Part shown: positions 9,399 to 17,516 of the stretch, piece by piece
Layout of the letters: each line of letters opens with the position of its first letter
Position numbering within the stretch: the stretch's first letter is position 1
Source of the DNA: Fen-1362 sp964597035
GTDB lineage: Bacteria > Planctomycetota > Phycisphaerae > Sedimentisphaerales > Anaerobacaceae
Assembly (NCBI GenBank): GCA_964597035.1
Contig: CAZQWM010000004.1
Coordinates: forward strand, 1 to 64,000
Direction: 5' to 3'
Length of the DNA: 64,000 nucleotides
Notes under the pieces: model-generated
The model's input: the letters and a program-made list of their open reading frames with translations, nothing else
Database searches by the model: none
Told to the model about the DNA's origin: nothing
Program-made: the position numbers and the translations under genes

Positions 9399-9992
9399 GT
9401 GAAGAAAAAAGTATGGGAATGGTCCCTGATTATCACACTCTGTCTGGCTGTTTTCGTGGCATTGAGGGTTTCGGCACAGAGGTTAAACAACAGCGGACAA
9501 ACCAGTTGCCCAATTCTGTGTATGTTCAAAAGCGAGGACCAGAATAAAATGAGCGAAGATAAAGCGGTCAGCAATGCGGAATTGAGTAAAAAGCTCACGC
9601 CTTTGCAATACAAAGTAACACAAAAGAAAGGAACGGAACTGCCCTTCACCGGCAAATACTACAAATTCCACGGCAAAGGCAAATACGTCTGCATTGTCTG
9701 CGGAAATGAGCTTTTCAGCTCGGATACCAAATTCGATTCAGGCACCGGCTGGCCCAGCTTCTCCGCCCCCATAGGCAAAGACAACGTGGGTGAAAACGTC
9801 GACAAAACCTTAGGTTTAGTGAGAACTGAAGTGGTCTGCAGCAAATGCGGCGCACATTTAGGCCACGTCTTCAGGGACGGCCCAGGACCGACGGGCCTGC
9901 GCTACTGCATTAACTCTGCGGCACTGGACTTTGTCGCGCAGGACCCAAACGCAACGCAGCCGGACAGCAATGAGACAACATCAGTCGAATAG
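9399..9992 (+). CDS. msrB: Exported peptide-methionine (R)-S-oxide reductase MsrB
   Basis: Reduces methionine-R-sulfoxide in proteins. The MsrB domain (about residues 60-185) shows the zinc-binding cysteine pairs CIVC and CSKC, the GTGWPSF substrate loop, and the catalytic cysteine in RYCINSAAL. An N-terminal hydrophobic segment (about residues 7-27, ending RVSAQ) predicts export or membrane anchoring, so it would repair envelope proteins. The GTG at 9399 is chosen because AGGAGG lies six bases upstream; an in-frame TTG at 9381 lacks a site. The last 12 nt overlap the convergent HYExAFE gene. The upstream neighbour is an exported peroxiredoxin-like protein, giving an envelope oxidative-damage theme. 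Confidence 0.93.
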   Translation: MKKKVWEWSLIITLCLAVFVALRVSAQRLNNSGQTSCPILCMFKSEDQNKMSEDKAVSNAELSKKLTPLQYKVTQKKGTELPFTGKYYKFHGKGKYVCIVCGNELFSSDTKFDSGTGWPSFSAPIGKDNVGENVDKTLGLVRTEVVCSKCGAHLGHVFRDGPGPTGLRYCINSAALDFVAQDPNATQPDSNETTSVE

Positions 9993-10496
9993 CTCTCTGA
10001 TAGGCGCGGCGCAGAGCCGAAACCTGTCGGCGGGCAATGTTACGGTTTGCCATTTTGGGCTGCGCTGTTTCATATACTTTATGTAGTCGGCCAGCGAGAC
10101 TGCCAGGAACAGATACCGGTCGTCGTTGAAATAAAAAACCTCCCGGCCATCGAAATCCACGTCGATATTGGCAAACCTGTATGCAAAGACAAACATCGCC
10201 TGATAATCGGAGCCGAGGGTTTTCTGCCAAGCGGCCAGGCCGTCCACGTCTTCGGTCGTAACCCAGCATTCCAGACTCGATAGATTCGCCAGGGTCGTCC
10301 CTTTGAAGCGTCTGCCCTTTACCTCGGCGATAATTTTTTTGCCGTTAGGCGGGCAAAGCAGAAAATCGAAACTTTTCAGCGTTGAGTTTTCAAAGACCGG
10401 CTTGTGCTCGTCACCCGCGGGGACATATTCGACCTGGTTCTCAATCAGCCAGTTTTCAAACGCCCTTTCGTAATGGTTGGGTGCGGAATCCTTCAT
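9981..10496 (-). CDS. HYExAFE family protein (predicted nuclease-like)
   Basis: A 171-residue protein with the defining HYERAFE motif at residues 8-14, a family seen mainly in planctomycetes. Its central part has the layout of a PD-(D/E)XK nuclease core: a hydrophobic strand with Asp (SFDFLL) followed by IIAEVKGR, an E-x-K pair. Nuclease activity is inference from this pattern only. The start codon shares one base with the hisS stop (TGATG), so the two genes are translationally coupled. The end overlaps msrB on the opposite strand by 12 nt. Confidence 0.8.
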   Translation of the reverse strand: MKDSAPNHYERAFENWLIENQVEYVPAGDEHKPVFENSTLKSFDFLLCPPNGKKIIAEVKGRRFKGTTLANLSSLECWVTTEDVDGLAAWQKTLGSDYQAMFVFAYRFANIDVDFDGREVFYFNDDRYLFLAVSLADYIKYMKQRSPKWQTVTLPADRFRLCAAPIRELFD

Positions 10497-11788
10497 CAGA
10501 ACTTCTCAGGATTTTCGAGAAAATCTTTGAGAGGAATTGTTTGCTGCTGGCCGGTTGACATATCCTTGAGCACGATATTACCGGTTTTAAATTCGTCGCC
10601 GATGATGACGCAGTATCTCGCGTTCTGCTCGGAAGCAAGCTTAAGCTGTTTTGACAAACCTGCTGCTTTATAGGGAAAGGTCGAATTGAATCCGCGTGTT
10701 CTCAACTCGGCCGTCAGCTTGACAGCTTCGTTGAGCAGCGAGTCAGCAATGGGCACGACAAAGTAGTCGATAGTTTTTGCTGAAATCTTTTCATCGAGCA
10801 GACCTTTTTCACGCAGGAGAACCTCGAGGACGCAATCACCCATACCCATACCAGTAGCAGGAATTGAAGGGCCGCCAAAATCGTGTAACAGGTTGTCGAA
10901 TCTTCCCCCACCGCCAATAGCGCGAAGCTCACCGGTCACGTCATGAACTTCAAAGACAATGCCGGTGTAGTATGCAAGACCACGAACTATCGATGGCTCA
11001 TAGACGCAGAAATCGCCCACTCCCATCATATCCAAATCGTCTAAAACACTTTTTATGTCTAAATATGCGTTGTTCTGGTCCGATTTGTGTTCTACCAGTT
11101 CTTTAAGTTCCGGTATCGAACCGACGTTCATAAAATCAAGTAACTTACTAACGGTCTTATTGCCCGGGATTTGCTCTTCAAGGATTTTTTCGAAGGTCTC
11201 CTGGGGTAATTTGGCCTTCTTGTCAAGCACGGCATATATGGAGTCGAGTTTCTCCTCAGGAATACCCAATCCTTTAAGATAAGCGGCCAGTAATTTTCTA
11301 CTCGATATTTTGACTTTTACATCTTCAGGCGTCAGGCCAACTTCTCGCAGATAATCGACGGTTGTGAAAATGACTTCCGCGTCGGCGAGAACGTCGTCGA
11401 TGCCGATTATGTCGATATTCCACTGGAAAAATTCGCGGAGACGGCCTTTCTGCGGGCGTTCGGCCCGGCAAAGGCGGGGCACTGAAAACCACTTGATGGG
11501 CTTCGGCAAAGAGTTGATTCTCTGGTTGACCATTCGGGCCAGTGTCGGTGTGATTTCGGGCCTTATGGCCAGGTCACGCCCGCCGCGGTCCTTGAGAGAA
11601 AACAACTGCTCGACGATTTCGTCGCCGCTTTTAATTTGAAACATCCGGAGGTACTCGAAGATGGGGCCGTCGTATTCCTCGAAGCCGTTGCGGACTGAGA
11701 CCCTCTTCCAGCCATCAACAATCCAGTTGTGGACGGCCATATCTTCGGGGTAAAAATCGCGTGTCCCTTTTACCGGCGGTATTTTCAT
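10496..11788 (-). CDS. hisS: Histidyl-tRNA synthetase
   Basis: Charges tRNA-His with histidine. A class II synthetase of 430 residues: the N-terminus has the typical GTRDFYPED, motif 2 is seen in KWFSVPRLCRAERPQKGR ... EFFQWNIDIIG, the histidine-specific motif in YEPSIVRGLAYYTGIVFEV and motif 3 in GGGGRFDNLL ... GMGMGDCVLEVLL. A C-terminal anticodon-binding domain covers about residues 330-430. It is the upstream gene of a two-gene unit with the HYExAFE protein. Confidence 0.96.
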   Translation of the reverse strand: MKIPPVKGTRDFYPEDMAVHNWIVDGWKRVSVRNGFEEYDGPIFEYLRMFQIKSGDEIVEQLFSLKDRGGRDLAIRPEITPTLARMVNQRINSLPKPIKWFSVPRLCRAERPQKGRLREFFQWNIDIIGIDDVLADAEVIFTTVDYLREVGLTPEDVKVKISSRKLLAAYLKGLGIPEEKLDSIYAVLDKKAKLPQETFEKILEEQIPGNKTVSKLLDFMNVGSIPELKELVEHKSDQNNAYLDIKSVLDDLDMMGVGDFCVYEPSIVRGLAYYTGIVFEVHDVTGELRAIGGGGRFDNLLHDFGGPSIPATGMGMGDCVLEVLLREKGLLDEKISAKTIDYFVVPIADSLLNEAVKLTAELRTRGFNSTFPYKAAGLSKQLKLASEQNARYCVIIGDEFKTGNIVLKDMSTGQQQTIPLKDFLENPEKF

Positions 11789-11875
11789 TTCTCAATCCAT
11801 TCCGCTGCGGCGGACAAGTTTACTACACTTTTGCTGGCAAATACTATAAGCTACAGGCGAACCTGCGTCAAGGAA

Positions 11876-11905
11876 GCTTGTCCGCTCCACCTGCGGCGGA
11901 CAAGC
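11876..11905. repeat. Palindromic repeat upstream of the RluA-family gene
   Basis: GCTTGTCCGC (11876-11885) and GCGGACAAGC (11896-11905) form a perfect 10-bp stem with a 10-nt loop. The 13-mer TGCGGCGGACAAG within it also occurs at 11806-11818, in the same intergenic region between hisS and the RluA-family gene. It looks like a dispersed REP-type palindrome rather than a gene-specific signal. Confidence 0.5.
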
Positions 11906-11930
11906 GCAGGCGGAGCTAAGAAGAGGTGAA

Positions 11931-12731
11931 ATGCGAAAAGATTCGATTGAGATAATTTACGAAGACGGCGACATAATCGTCGTCAACAAGCCCGCCGGGG
12001 TATCGGTGACAAAGGACCGGTCGAGACAGCCGCAGCTCGTCGATTTTCTCGCAGGGCAACTGGGCGCCGATGCAACGGCCCGGCTTCGGCTGGTGCATCG
12101 GCTCGATAAAGACACAAGCGGCGTGATGATTCTGGCCCGAAACCGCCCCACCCAGCGGACGTTAGCGGATTGCTTCCTCAAAAGAAAGGTCAGCAAAACC
12201 TATTTAGCGATTGTCAAAGGAGCAATTCTCGAACATCAGGATTCCATAGATGCGCCGATTGCGAGGAGCAGAAAGCACCCTGAGCGGATGGTGATTCACA
12301 AACGCGGCGGCAAAAAAAGCATCACCGAGTGGCGGCTGATGGCTGATTTCGGCCTGACTGCGTTACTGGCAGTGAAACCATTAACGGGAAGGACGCATCA
12401 GATACGCGTGCACTTAGCAAGCACGGGATTGGCGATTGCGATTGACCCGCTTTATGGGAGCAGCACACCTTTAATGCTCTCGGATTTCAAAAAGGAATAC
12501 CGGCTCGGCAAATTTCAGGAGGAAAAACCGCTTATCGACCGGCTGACGCTGCACGCCTATCAAATTGTCATCCCTGAGGGAGCAGGAATCCAGTCCCGGT
12601 GTTTCGTCGCCCGGCTTGATAAGAAATTCGCCGCGGCAATAAAAATGCTGACCAAGCACAATCCAAGAGGCCCCGGGGCGTTTATCCACGAAGGCGAGTT
12701 CGAGAAGATACTCGCCGGCCGGCCGATTTAG
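11931..12731 (+). CDS. RluA-family pseudouridine synthase
   Basis: Converts uridine to pseudouridine in rRNA or tRNA. The catalytic aspartate lies in the family motif HRLDKDTSGVMILAR (about residues 57-71), preceded by IIVVNKPAGVSV and followed by KPLTGRTHQIRVHLAS. The protein has 266 residues and lacks an N-terminal S4 domain, so it resembles the RluA/TruC-like short forms; the target base cannot be predicted. AGAGG lies upstream of the ATG. The end overlaps the convergent repeat protein gene by 4 nt. Confidence 0.92.
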   Translation: MRKDSIEIIYEDGDIIVVNKPAGVSVTKDRSRQPQLVDFLAGQLGADATARLRLVHRLDKDTSGVMILARNRPTQRTLADCFLKRKVSKTYLAIVKGAILEHQDSIDAPIARSRKHPERMVIHKRGGKKSITEWRLMADFGLTALLAVKPLTGRTHQIRVHLASTGLAIAIDPLYGSSTPLMLSDFKKEYRLGKFQEEKPLIDRLTLHAYQIVIPEGAGIQSRCFVARLDKKFAAAIKMLTKHNPRGPGAFIHEGEFEKILAGRPI

Positions 12732-13261
12732 CGGGAACCGAGAAAGTACCTGACAATTGGCCAGGCCTTGAAAAACCGCACCGCTTCCGGGTCGCTGCGA
12801 GTCGTGGATAAAACAAATTCTCCTATGCCGAACTGAGCGATAACATATTTGCCCAGTGCGAACTGGCCGATTGCGGCCAGACCTGTTGCGAATTGACCAA
12901 GCCCGAAGGCAACCCCTAATGCCATTTGCCCCACCGCTGCGACGCCCGTGGAAAGCTGGCCAAGACCGAATAACAGACCCACGGCCAACTGTCCTATCGC
13001 AATAACGCCGACCGAAACGTGTCCTATTGCGATGACCCCGGCGGCGAGCTTGCCCACGGCGATGAAACCCTTGGCAACGACTCTCCGGCCGGTCTCCGGA
13101 CACCTGCCGTAGGTATAGTGCACCAGGGGCATCCCCATAAACGTCGCGTGCGATTTGAATTCGTGAAAGCTCGTGCCGTCTACGTAGCCGTAGCGCCGCC
13201 ACGAGCCGAAATTAGTGTTCTGAACCTTATATTCAATTTCTTCGAGCAGTGTATTGGGCAT
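12728..13261 (-). CDS. Glycine-rich hydrophobic repeat protein
   Basis: A 177-residue protein of unknown function. Residues about 60-155 consist of seven or eight tandem 10-11 residue units of the form G-h-h-A-h-G-Q-h-A-x (h hydrophobic), such as GVIAIGQLAV, GLLFGLGQLST, GVAAVGQMAL and GLAAIGQFAL. The regular Gly spacing and absence of charge suggest either a small beta-solenoid or glycine-zipper membrane packing. The N-terminus (1-58) is polar with several aromatic residues. No signal peptide is obvious. The gene converges with the RluA-family gene, overlapping by 4 nt. A structural role is a guess. Confidence 0.7.
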   Translation of the reverse strand: MPNTLLEEIEYKVQNTNFGSWRRYGYVDGTSFHEFKSHATFMGMPLVHYTYGRCPETGRRVVAKGFIAVGKLAAGVIAIGHVSVGVIAIGQLAVGLLFGLGQLSTGVAAVGQMALGVAFGLGQFATGLAAIGQFALGKYVIAQFGIGEFVLSTTRSDPEAVRFFKAWPIVRYFLGSR

Positions 13262-13299
13262 AAAAGAATCCTTTCAATTTCCGGATTATCTACTATACT

Positions 13300-14139
13300 T
13301 TACCAGCCGCATTCTCTTTTCAATTGCCAAAGCCGCAGCCAAACAGCTAACAACAAAATTAAAACTACAGAGAGCAAATTAAAGGCACATATGTAAAATT
13401 TAAGACTGTTATTATTTAAGTACCGTCTCCCATAAACAACACATACGAAAATTGTTCCAGGCCCCAAAAACAGTACTATGTAAACGAGGCCAATACTCCA
13501 CGCAGGTCCATTAAAAGCAAGGTAAAATGACGCACATAAAGAAAATAACACGGTAATAAACCAAAGACACACCTTTTGCCATAGAGATAACTTAATAATC
13601 TCAAAACTTGGCAGGGTTTTCTCAAGTAGCGGAACCCGATCGGCTATATATTTGATTATCTGAGCACTACGATCATCCGCAGGAAGACAAATTGATATTT
13701 TGGACCTACCCTTATAAGTGAAAAAACGTATTCCTGAGAATGCTTCAAATTCTTTGTAATCGAACAACTCGTAGGTAACTATGCTATTCCACTTTATTGC
13801 TTTTGTGCCACTACTTGTAGTAATAGCAACTCGTTTAGAAGTTATCCGATACTTAGTCCGAGAGTATTTTTCAGTCAGATAAGCCGTCAAACATATAAAT
13901 CCCAACGGTACAATTACGACAATGAATCCTAATATAAAAAGCTTGTCGAGACTAATGTCGGAATTAGGTGGAAAGACATAATCGAGGGCAAAATACAATG
14001 CTGTCCAAAGAATAGCAGTAACAAGAAGAACTCGTGGAACAAAAACCATCCATCTTCGCAAGCTCGCCTTGACAGCAGCATCCGATACTTGTTTGGGACA
14101 AACCCATTCAAAAAGGATTTCTTCTTTTTCTCGAAGCAC
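13300..14139 (-). CDS. Membrane protein with PH-like domain, AT-rich
   Basis: About 279 residues. Two transmembrane helices (about 30-50 and 66-86) are followed by a segment KYRITSKRVAITTSSGTKAI that looks like the start of a bacterial PH (bPH2-like) domain, and then by three more helices in the C-terminal half. The function is unknown. It starts only a few bases after the rsmE stop on the same strand. GTG at 14139 (or TTG at 14142) is preceded by AAGGA. The base composition is visibly more AT-rich than both neighbours, which may mark later acquisition. Confidence 0.6.
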   Translation of the reverse strand: MLREKEEILFEWVCPKQVSDAAVKASLRRWMVFVPRVLLVTAILWTALYFALDYVFPPNSDISLDKLFILGFIVVIVPLGFICLTAYLTEKYSRTKYRITSKRVAITTSSGTKAIKWNSIVTYELFDYKEFEAFSGIRFFTYKGRSKISICLPADDRSAQIIKYIADRVPLLEKTLPSFEIIKLSLWQKVCLWFITVLFSLCASFYLAFNGPAWSIGLVYIVLFLGPGTIFVCVVYGRRYLNNNSLKFYICAFNLLSVVLILLLAVWLRLWQLKRECGW

Positions 14140-14144
14140 CAATG

Positions 14145-14873
14145 TTATCCTTCGTCCCTTTGCGCCGTTAAAATTGAAGCAAAGGCCATTGCTGCCGTCT
14201 CGATGCGCAAAACGGTATCGGTCAATCGAACAAAAACAACGCCCCTGCCCTGCAACAGTGATTGCTCATTTTCTGTGAATCCCCCTTCCGGGCCGACAAT
14301 GACAGCCACGTCGGTTTTGCCGAAGGGCTGCTTAGCCAATGGCGGGCAATCGTCGGACAATCCGCCCGCGATAATTCGGCATTGGGGATACTGTGCCGTC
14401 AGCATTTCGAGGGCATCGAGCAAAGTTGCCGGCGAATCGATTACAGGCAGGAACAATCTTTTGCATTGTTTGGCTGCTGAGACGGCGAGATTTTTCCACC
14501 GCCCCGCCGTTTTCGGATTGGCCGGCTGCTTAACGGTGCGCTCGAATATCACCGGGCAAATTCGGTCAACGCCCAACTCGGTGCATTTTTCAATCAGCCA
14601 GTCGAAACGCCGGCCTTTGGGGACACTAACCGCGATGATTATCCTGCATGACTTCGGTGGTTCGCTTCGCCCCACGTGCTCGATATCGAGCGTTACTTTG
14701 TTTTTTTCGACCGCTGATACCGTGGCAGAGGCCAGCGAGCCGGCGCCGTCGAAAAGCTCTACTTTATCCCCTCTTTGCAGACGTAATACCGAGCCAAGAT
14801 GACGAGCTTCCGCACCGGCCAGCTCGGTCGTCGGCTCAACTATCGGTTCACAATAACAACGATGCAAAGACAT
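14145..14873 (-). CDS. rsmE: 16S rRNA (uracil1498-N3)-methyltransferase RsmE
   Basis: Methylates N3 of U1498 in 16S rRNA with S-adenosylmethionine; a SPOUT-class enzyme with a C-terminal trefoil knot. The N-terminus (HRCYCEPI, EARHLGSVLRLQRGD) is the PUA-like substrate domain. The knot motifs are VIVGPEGGFTENE (about residues 187-199) and a C-terminal VLRIETAAMAF. The ATG at 14873 gives the usual start; an in-frame TTG at 14888 would add five residues. The gene is divergent from hom. Confidence 0.93.
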   Translation of the reverse strand: MSLHRCYCEPIVEPTTELAGAEARHLGSVLRLQRGDKVELFDGAGSLASATVSAVEKNKVTLDIEHVGRSEPPKSCRIIIAVSVPKGRRFDWLIEKCTELGVDRICPVIFERTVKQPANPKTAGRWKNLAVSAAKQCKRLFLPVIDSPATLLDALEMLTAQYPQCRIIAGGLSDDCPPLAKQPFGKTDVAVIVGPEGGFTENEQSLLQGRGVVFVRLTDTVLRIETAAMAFASILTAQRDEG

Positions 14874-14917
14874 AATCAAAATATACAAGGCGATTGACTA
14901 TTTTGCACGGAGTTCTT

Positions 14918-16270
14918 ATGCTACGGGCTTTAGCGGGAAAAGGCAAGATGCAGGAAAGAAATGTAAAGGTCGGTTTGGTCGGTTTCGGCACGGTCGGCAG
15001 CGGCGTGGCGAAGATAATTCTTGAAAACGCCGATGCAATAGCCGTAAGGACCGGCCTGCGCCTCCAGCTTGCCTGCGTGGTCGATATTGACACCGAAAGC
15101 CCCAGACAGGTAAAGCTGCCGGCAGGAATACTCACCAGTGACTTGAATAAGCTGATAAACGATAAAGACATTCAGATAGGCATCGAGCTTGTCGGCGGGA
15201 CCGGCATCGCCAAGGAGATTCAACTGAAGATGTTAACCGGGGGCAAAAACGTCGTTACCGCCAATAAGGCATTGCTCGCTGAGCACGGGGCCGAGCTTTA
15301 CGAGGCCGCTCGAAGGGCCGGCAGATGTATCGCCTTCGAGGCGAGCTGCGCGGGCGGTATTCCGATTATATCCGGCATACGGACCGGCCTTGCCGCAAAC
15401 AACATCACAGGGATTTACGGAATCGTCAACGGAACGTGCAACTATATCCTGTCGAATATGACCGGCAAAGAGGAAGAATTCGCCGAGGCATTGGCGCAGG
15501 CAAAACAGAAGGGCTACGCCGAAGCCGACCCGACGCTCGATATCTCCGGCGGCGACAGCGCTCACAAACTGGCCATACTGGCATCGATTGCGTTCGGACT
15601 TGAAATATCATTAGACGATATTTACGTCGAGGGCATTGACCATATCTCCAAAGACGACGTGCGATACGGCGGTGAAATGGGCTACTGCCTGAAGCTGCTG
15701 GCGATAGCGGAAAAAAATAACGACGACCGGGTGTCGCTGCGTGTCCACCCGTCCTTTATAGTTAAAGAAAATCGACTCGCGCAGGTCGACGGCTCCTTCA
15801 ACGCGATAAGCGTCTCGGGCAGTGCGGTCGGGCAGATAATGTTCTACGGCAGAGGCGCAGGTATGATGCCCACCGCCAGCGCGGTCGTGGCCGACATCAT
15901 CGAAGTCGCCCTCGGAAACTCGCTCAGAACCTTCGAGCATCTGCATCTCAAACCGCGAGGCGAGGTCGCAGGCCTGATTGAAAAAATCGACAACCTCGTA
16001 ACGCGTTTCTATATCCGGCTAAACGTCAAGGACCAGCCGGGCGTCTTCGCACAAATCGGAAAGGTGCTTGCCGATAACGCCATCAGCATTTCCGGCGTTC
16101 TGCAGCACGAAGGACCCGGCCCCGACAATACCGTGCCGGTCGTAATCACGACCCATCCAACGAAGCAGGACAAGGTAACCGACGCTGTAAAAGGCCTCGG
16201 CGCACTCAACACCGTCTGCGCACAGCCGGTCTGCATACGAATCGTCGACATCTCGGAGGACCAGGAATAG
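14918..16270 (+). CDS. hom: Homoserine dehydrogenase
   Basis: Reduces aspartate semialdehyde to homoserine. The Rossmann motif VGLVGFGTVGSGVAK is followed by the catalytic domain (TANKALLAEHG, FEASCAGGIPII, NGTCNYILSNM, YAEADPTLDISGGDSAHKLA). A C-terminal ACT domain (from about residue 370, VKDQPGVFAQIGKVL) is expected to bind an allosteric amino acid such as threonine. ATG 14918 has GGAG five bases upstream; ATG 14948 (MQERNVKVG) is a credible alternative start. The stop overlaps the next gene by one base (TAGTG). With the next two genes this forms an aspartate-family operon. Confidence 0.95.
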   Translation: MLRALAGKGKMQERNVKVGLVGFGTVGSGVAKIILENADAIAVRTGLRLQLACVVDIDTESPRQVKLPAGILTSDLNKLINDKDIQIGIELVGGTGIAKEIQLKMLTGGKNVVTANKALLAEHGAELYEAARRAGRCIAFEASCAGGIPIISGIRTGLAANNITGIYGIVNGTCNYILSNMTGKEEEFAEALAQAKQKGYAEADPTLDISGGDSAHKLAILASIAFGLEISLDDIYVEGIDHISKDDVRYGGEMGYCLKLLAIAEKNNDDRVSLRVHPSFIVKENRLAQVDGSFNAISVSGSAVGQIMFYGRGAGMMPTASAVVADIIEVALGNSLRTFEHLHLKPRGEVAGLIEKIDNLVTRFYIRLNVKDQPGVFAQIGKVLADNAISISGVLQHEGPGPDNTVPVVITTHPTKQDKVTDAVKGLGALNTVCAQPVCIRIVDISEDQE

Positions 16271-17457
16271 TGGCCAAATATGCGATAATAATCCCCGACG
16301 GTGCCGCCGATGAGCCGCTTGAAATCTTCGGCAATAAAACGCCGCTCGATGCCGCCGAGAAGCCGAATATGGACACCATCAGCAAAACAGGCCGACAGGG
16401 AATCGTCCACACCGTGCCCGACGGAATGGAGCCGGGAAGCGACGTCGCCCAAATGTCACTGCTGGGCTATGACCCGAGACAATTCTATACCGGCAGAGCA
16501 CCCCTCGAGGCGGTCGCCCGCAACGTCCAGTTAGCCCCAGACGACTGGGTATTCAGGTGCAACTTTGTAACAATTGCCGACGGCAAAATGGCCGACCACA
16601 GCGCAGGGCATATCTCGACCGAAGAGGCAACGACGCTTATCGAAGAGCTTAATAAGCAAATCTCGAACGACCGCATACGGTTCTATCAAGGAGTAAGTTA
16701 CAGGCATCTGCTCGTACTAAAGGGCTATGACCTGGACGTCAAGACCTGCCCGCCGCACGACCACATCGGTAACTCCGTGGAAAAGATTCTCCCCAGGGGC
16801 AAAGGGGCGGACCTGCTCACCGATTTGATGGTCCGCTCGCAGCAGTTTTTATACAACCACGACATCAACAAGGTAAAAGCAGACCTCGGCGAAAACCAGG
16901 TAAGCTCGATTTGGCTCTGGGGGCAGGGCAAAAATGCAAAGCTCGAAAGCTTCGAGAAGCGATTCGGCCTCAAAGGCGTCGCCATAACCGCCGTTGACCT
17001 CGTAAGGGGTCTGGCAAAGCTCATCGGGTTCGACCTGATTGAGGTCCCCGGCGCAACCGGCTTTATCGATACCAACTTCGAAGGAAAAGGCGCCGCCGCC
17101 GTGAACGCCCTGGAAAAATACGACCTCGTGGTTGTGCACATCGAGGCGCCCGATGAGGCGTCGCATATCGGCAGCCCCGAGCTTAAGAAAAAGGCCATCG
17201 AGCAAATCGATAAACACATAGTCGGGCCGGTTTACGAGGCCATTGCGAAGTTCCCGTCCTGGCGAATTATGGTCCTGCCCGACCACCCCACGCCCGTAAG
17301 GACCCGCGCGCACTGCGGCGACCCCGTCCCCTTCGCTATGGCCGGGACCAGCGTTACAGGCGTCCTTCAGGAAACATTCAGCGAAGTAAATGCGGCACAA
17401 TCCGGCTTCATTATTGACAACGGCTATGAGCTTATGGAATACTTTCTCAAAAGCTGA
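16270..17457 (+). CDS. Proposed homoserine kinase (ApgM-like phosphoglycerate mutase family)
   Basis: A 395-residue metalloenzyme of the alkaline-phosphatase superfamily, related to archaeal-type cofactor-independent phosphoglycerate mutase. The N-terminal metal site and nucleophile region are visible: IIPDGAADEP and GSDVAQMSLLGYDP (Ser likely nucleophile). C-terminal metal ligands are seen in HIEAPDEASHIG and VLPDHPTP. Members of this subfamily located between threonine-pathway genes have been proposed to be homoserine kinases. Here it lies between hom (one-base overlap) and lysC, and no ThrB-type kinase is seen, which supports that role. The start is GTG. Phosphoglycerate mutase activity is the alternative. 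Confidence 0.85.
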   Translation: MAKYAIIIPDGAADEPLEIFGNKTPLDAAEKPNMDTISKTGRQGIVHTVPDGMEPGSDVAQMSLLGYDPRQFYTGRAPLEAVARNVQLAPDDWVFRCNFVTIADGKMADHSAGHISTEEATTLIEELNKQISNDRIRFYQGVSYRHLLVLKGYDLDVKTCPPHDHIGNSVEKILPRGKGADLLTDLMVRSQQFLYNHDINKVKADLGENQVSSIWLWGQGKNAKLESFEKRFGLKGVAITAVDLVRGLAKLIGFDLIEVPGATGFIDTNFEGKGAAAVNALEKYDLVVVHIEAPDEASHIGSPELKKKAIEQIDKHIVGPVYEAIAKFPSWRIMVLPDHPTPVRTRAHCGDPVPFAMAGTSVTGVLQETFSEVNAAQSGFIIDNGYELMEYFLKS

Positions 17458-17516
17458 GGGTCCCGGCTTTTATAAAATCAGCACAGATAAGCAGGCGAAA
17501 TTTTAACGGAGCACGT

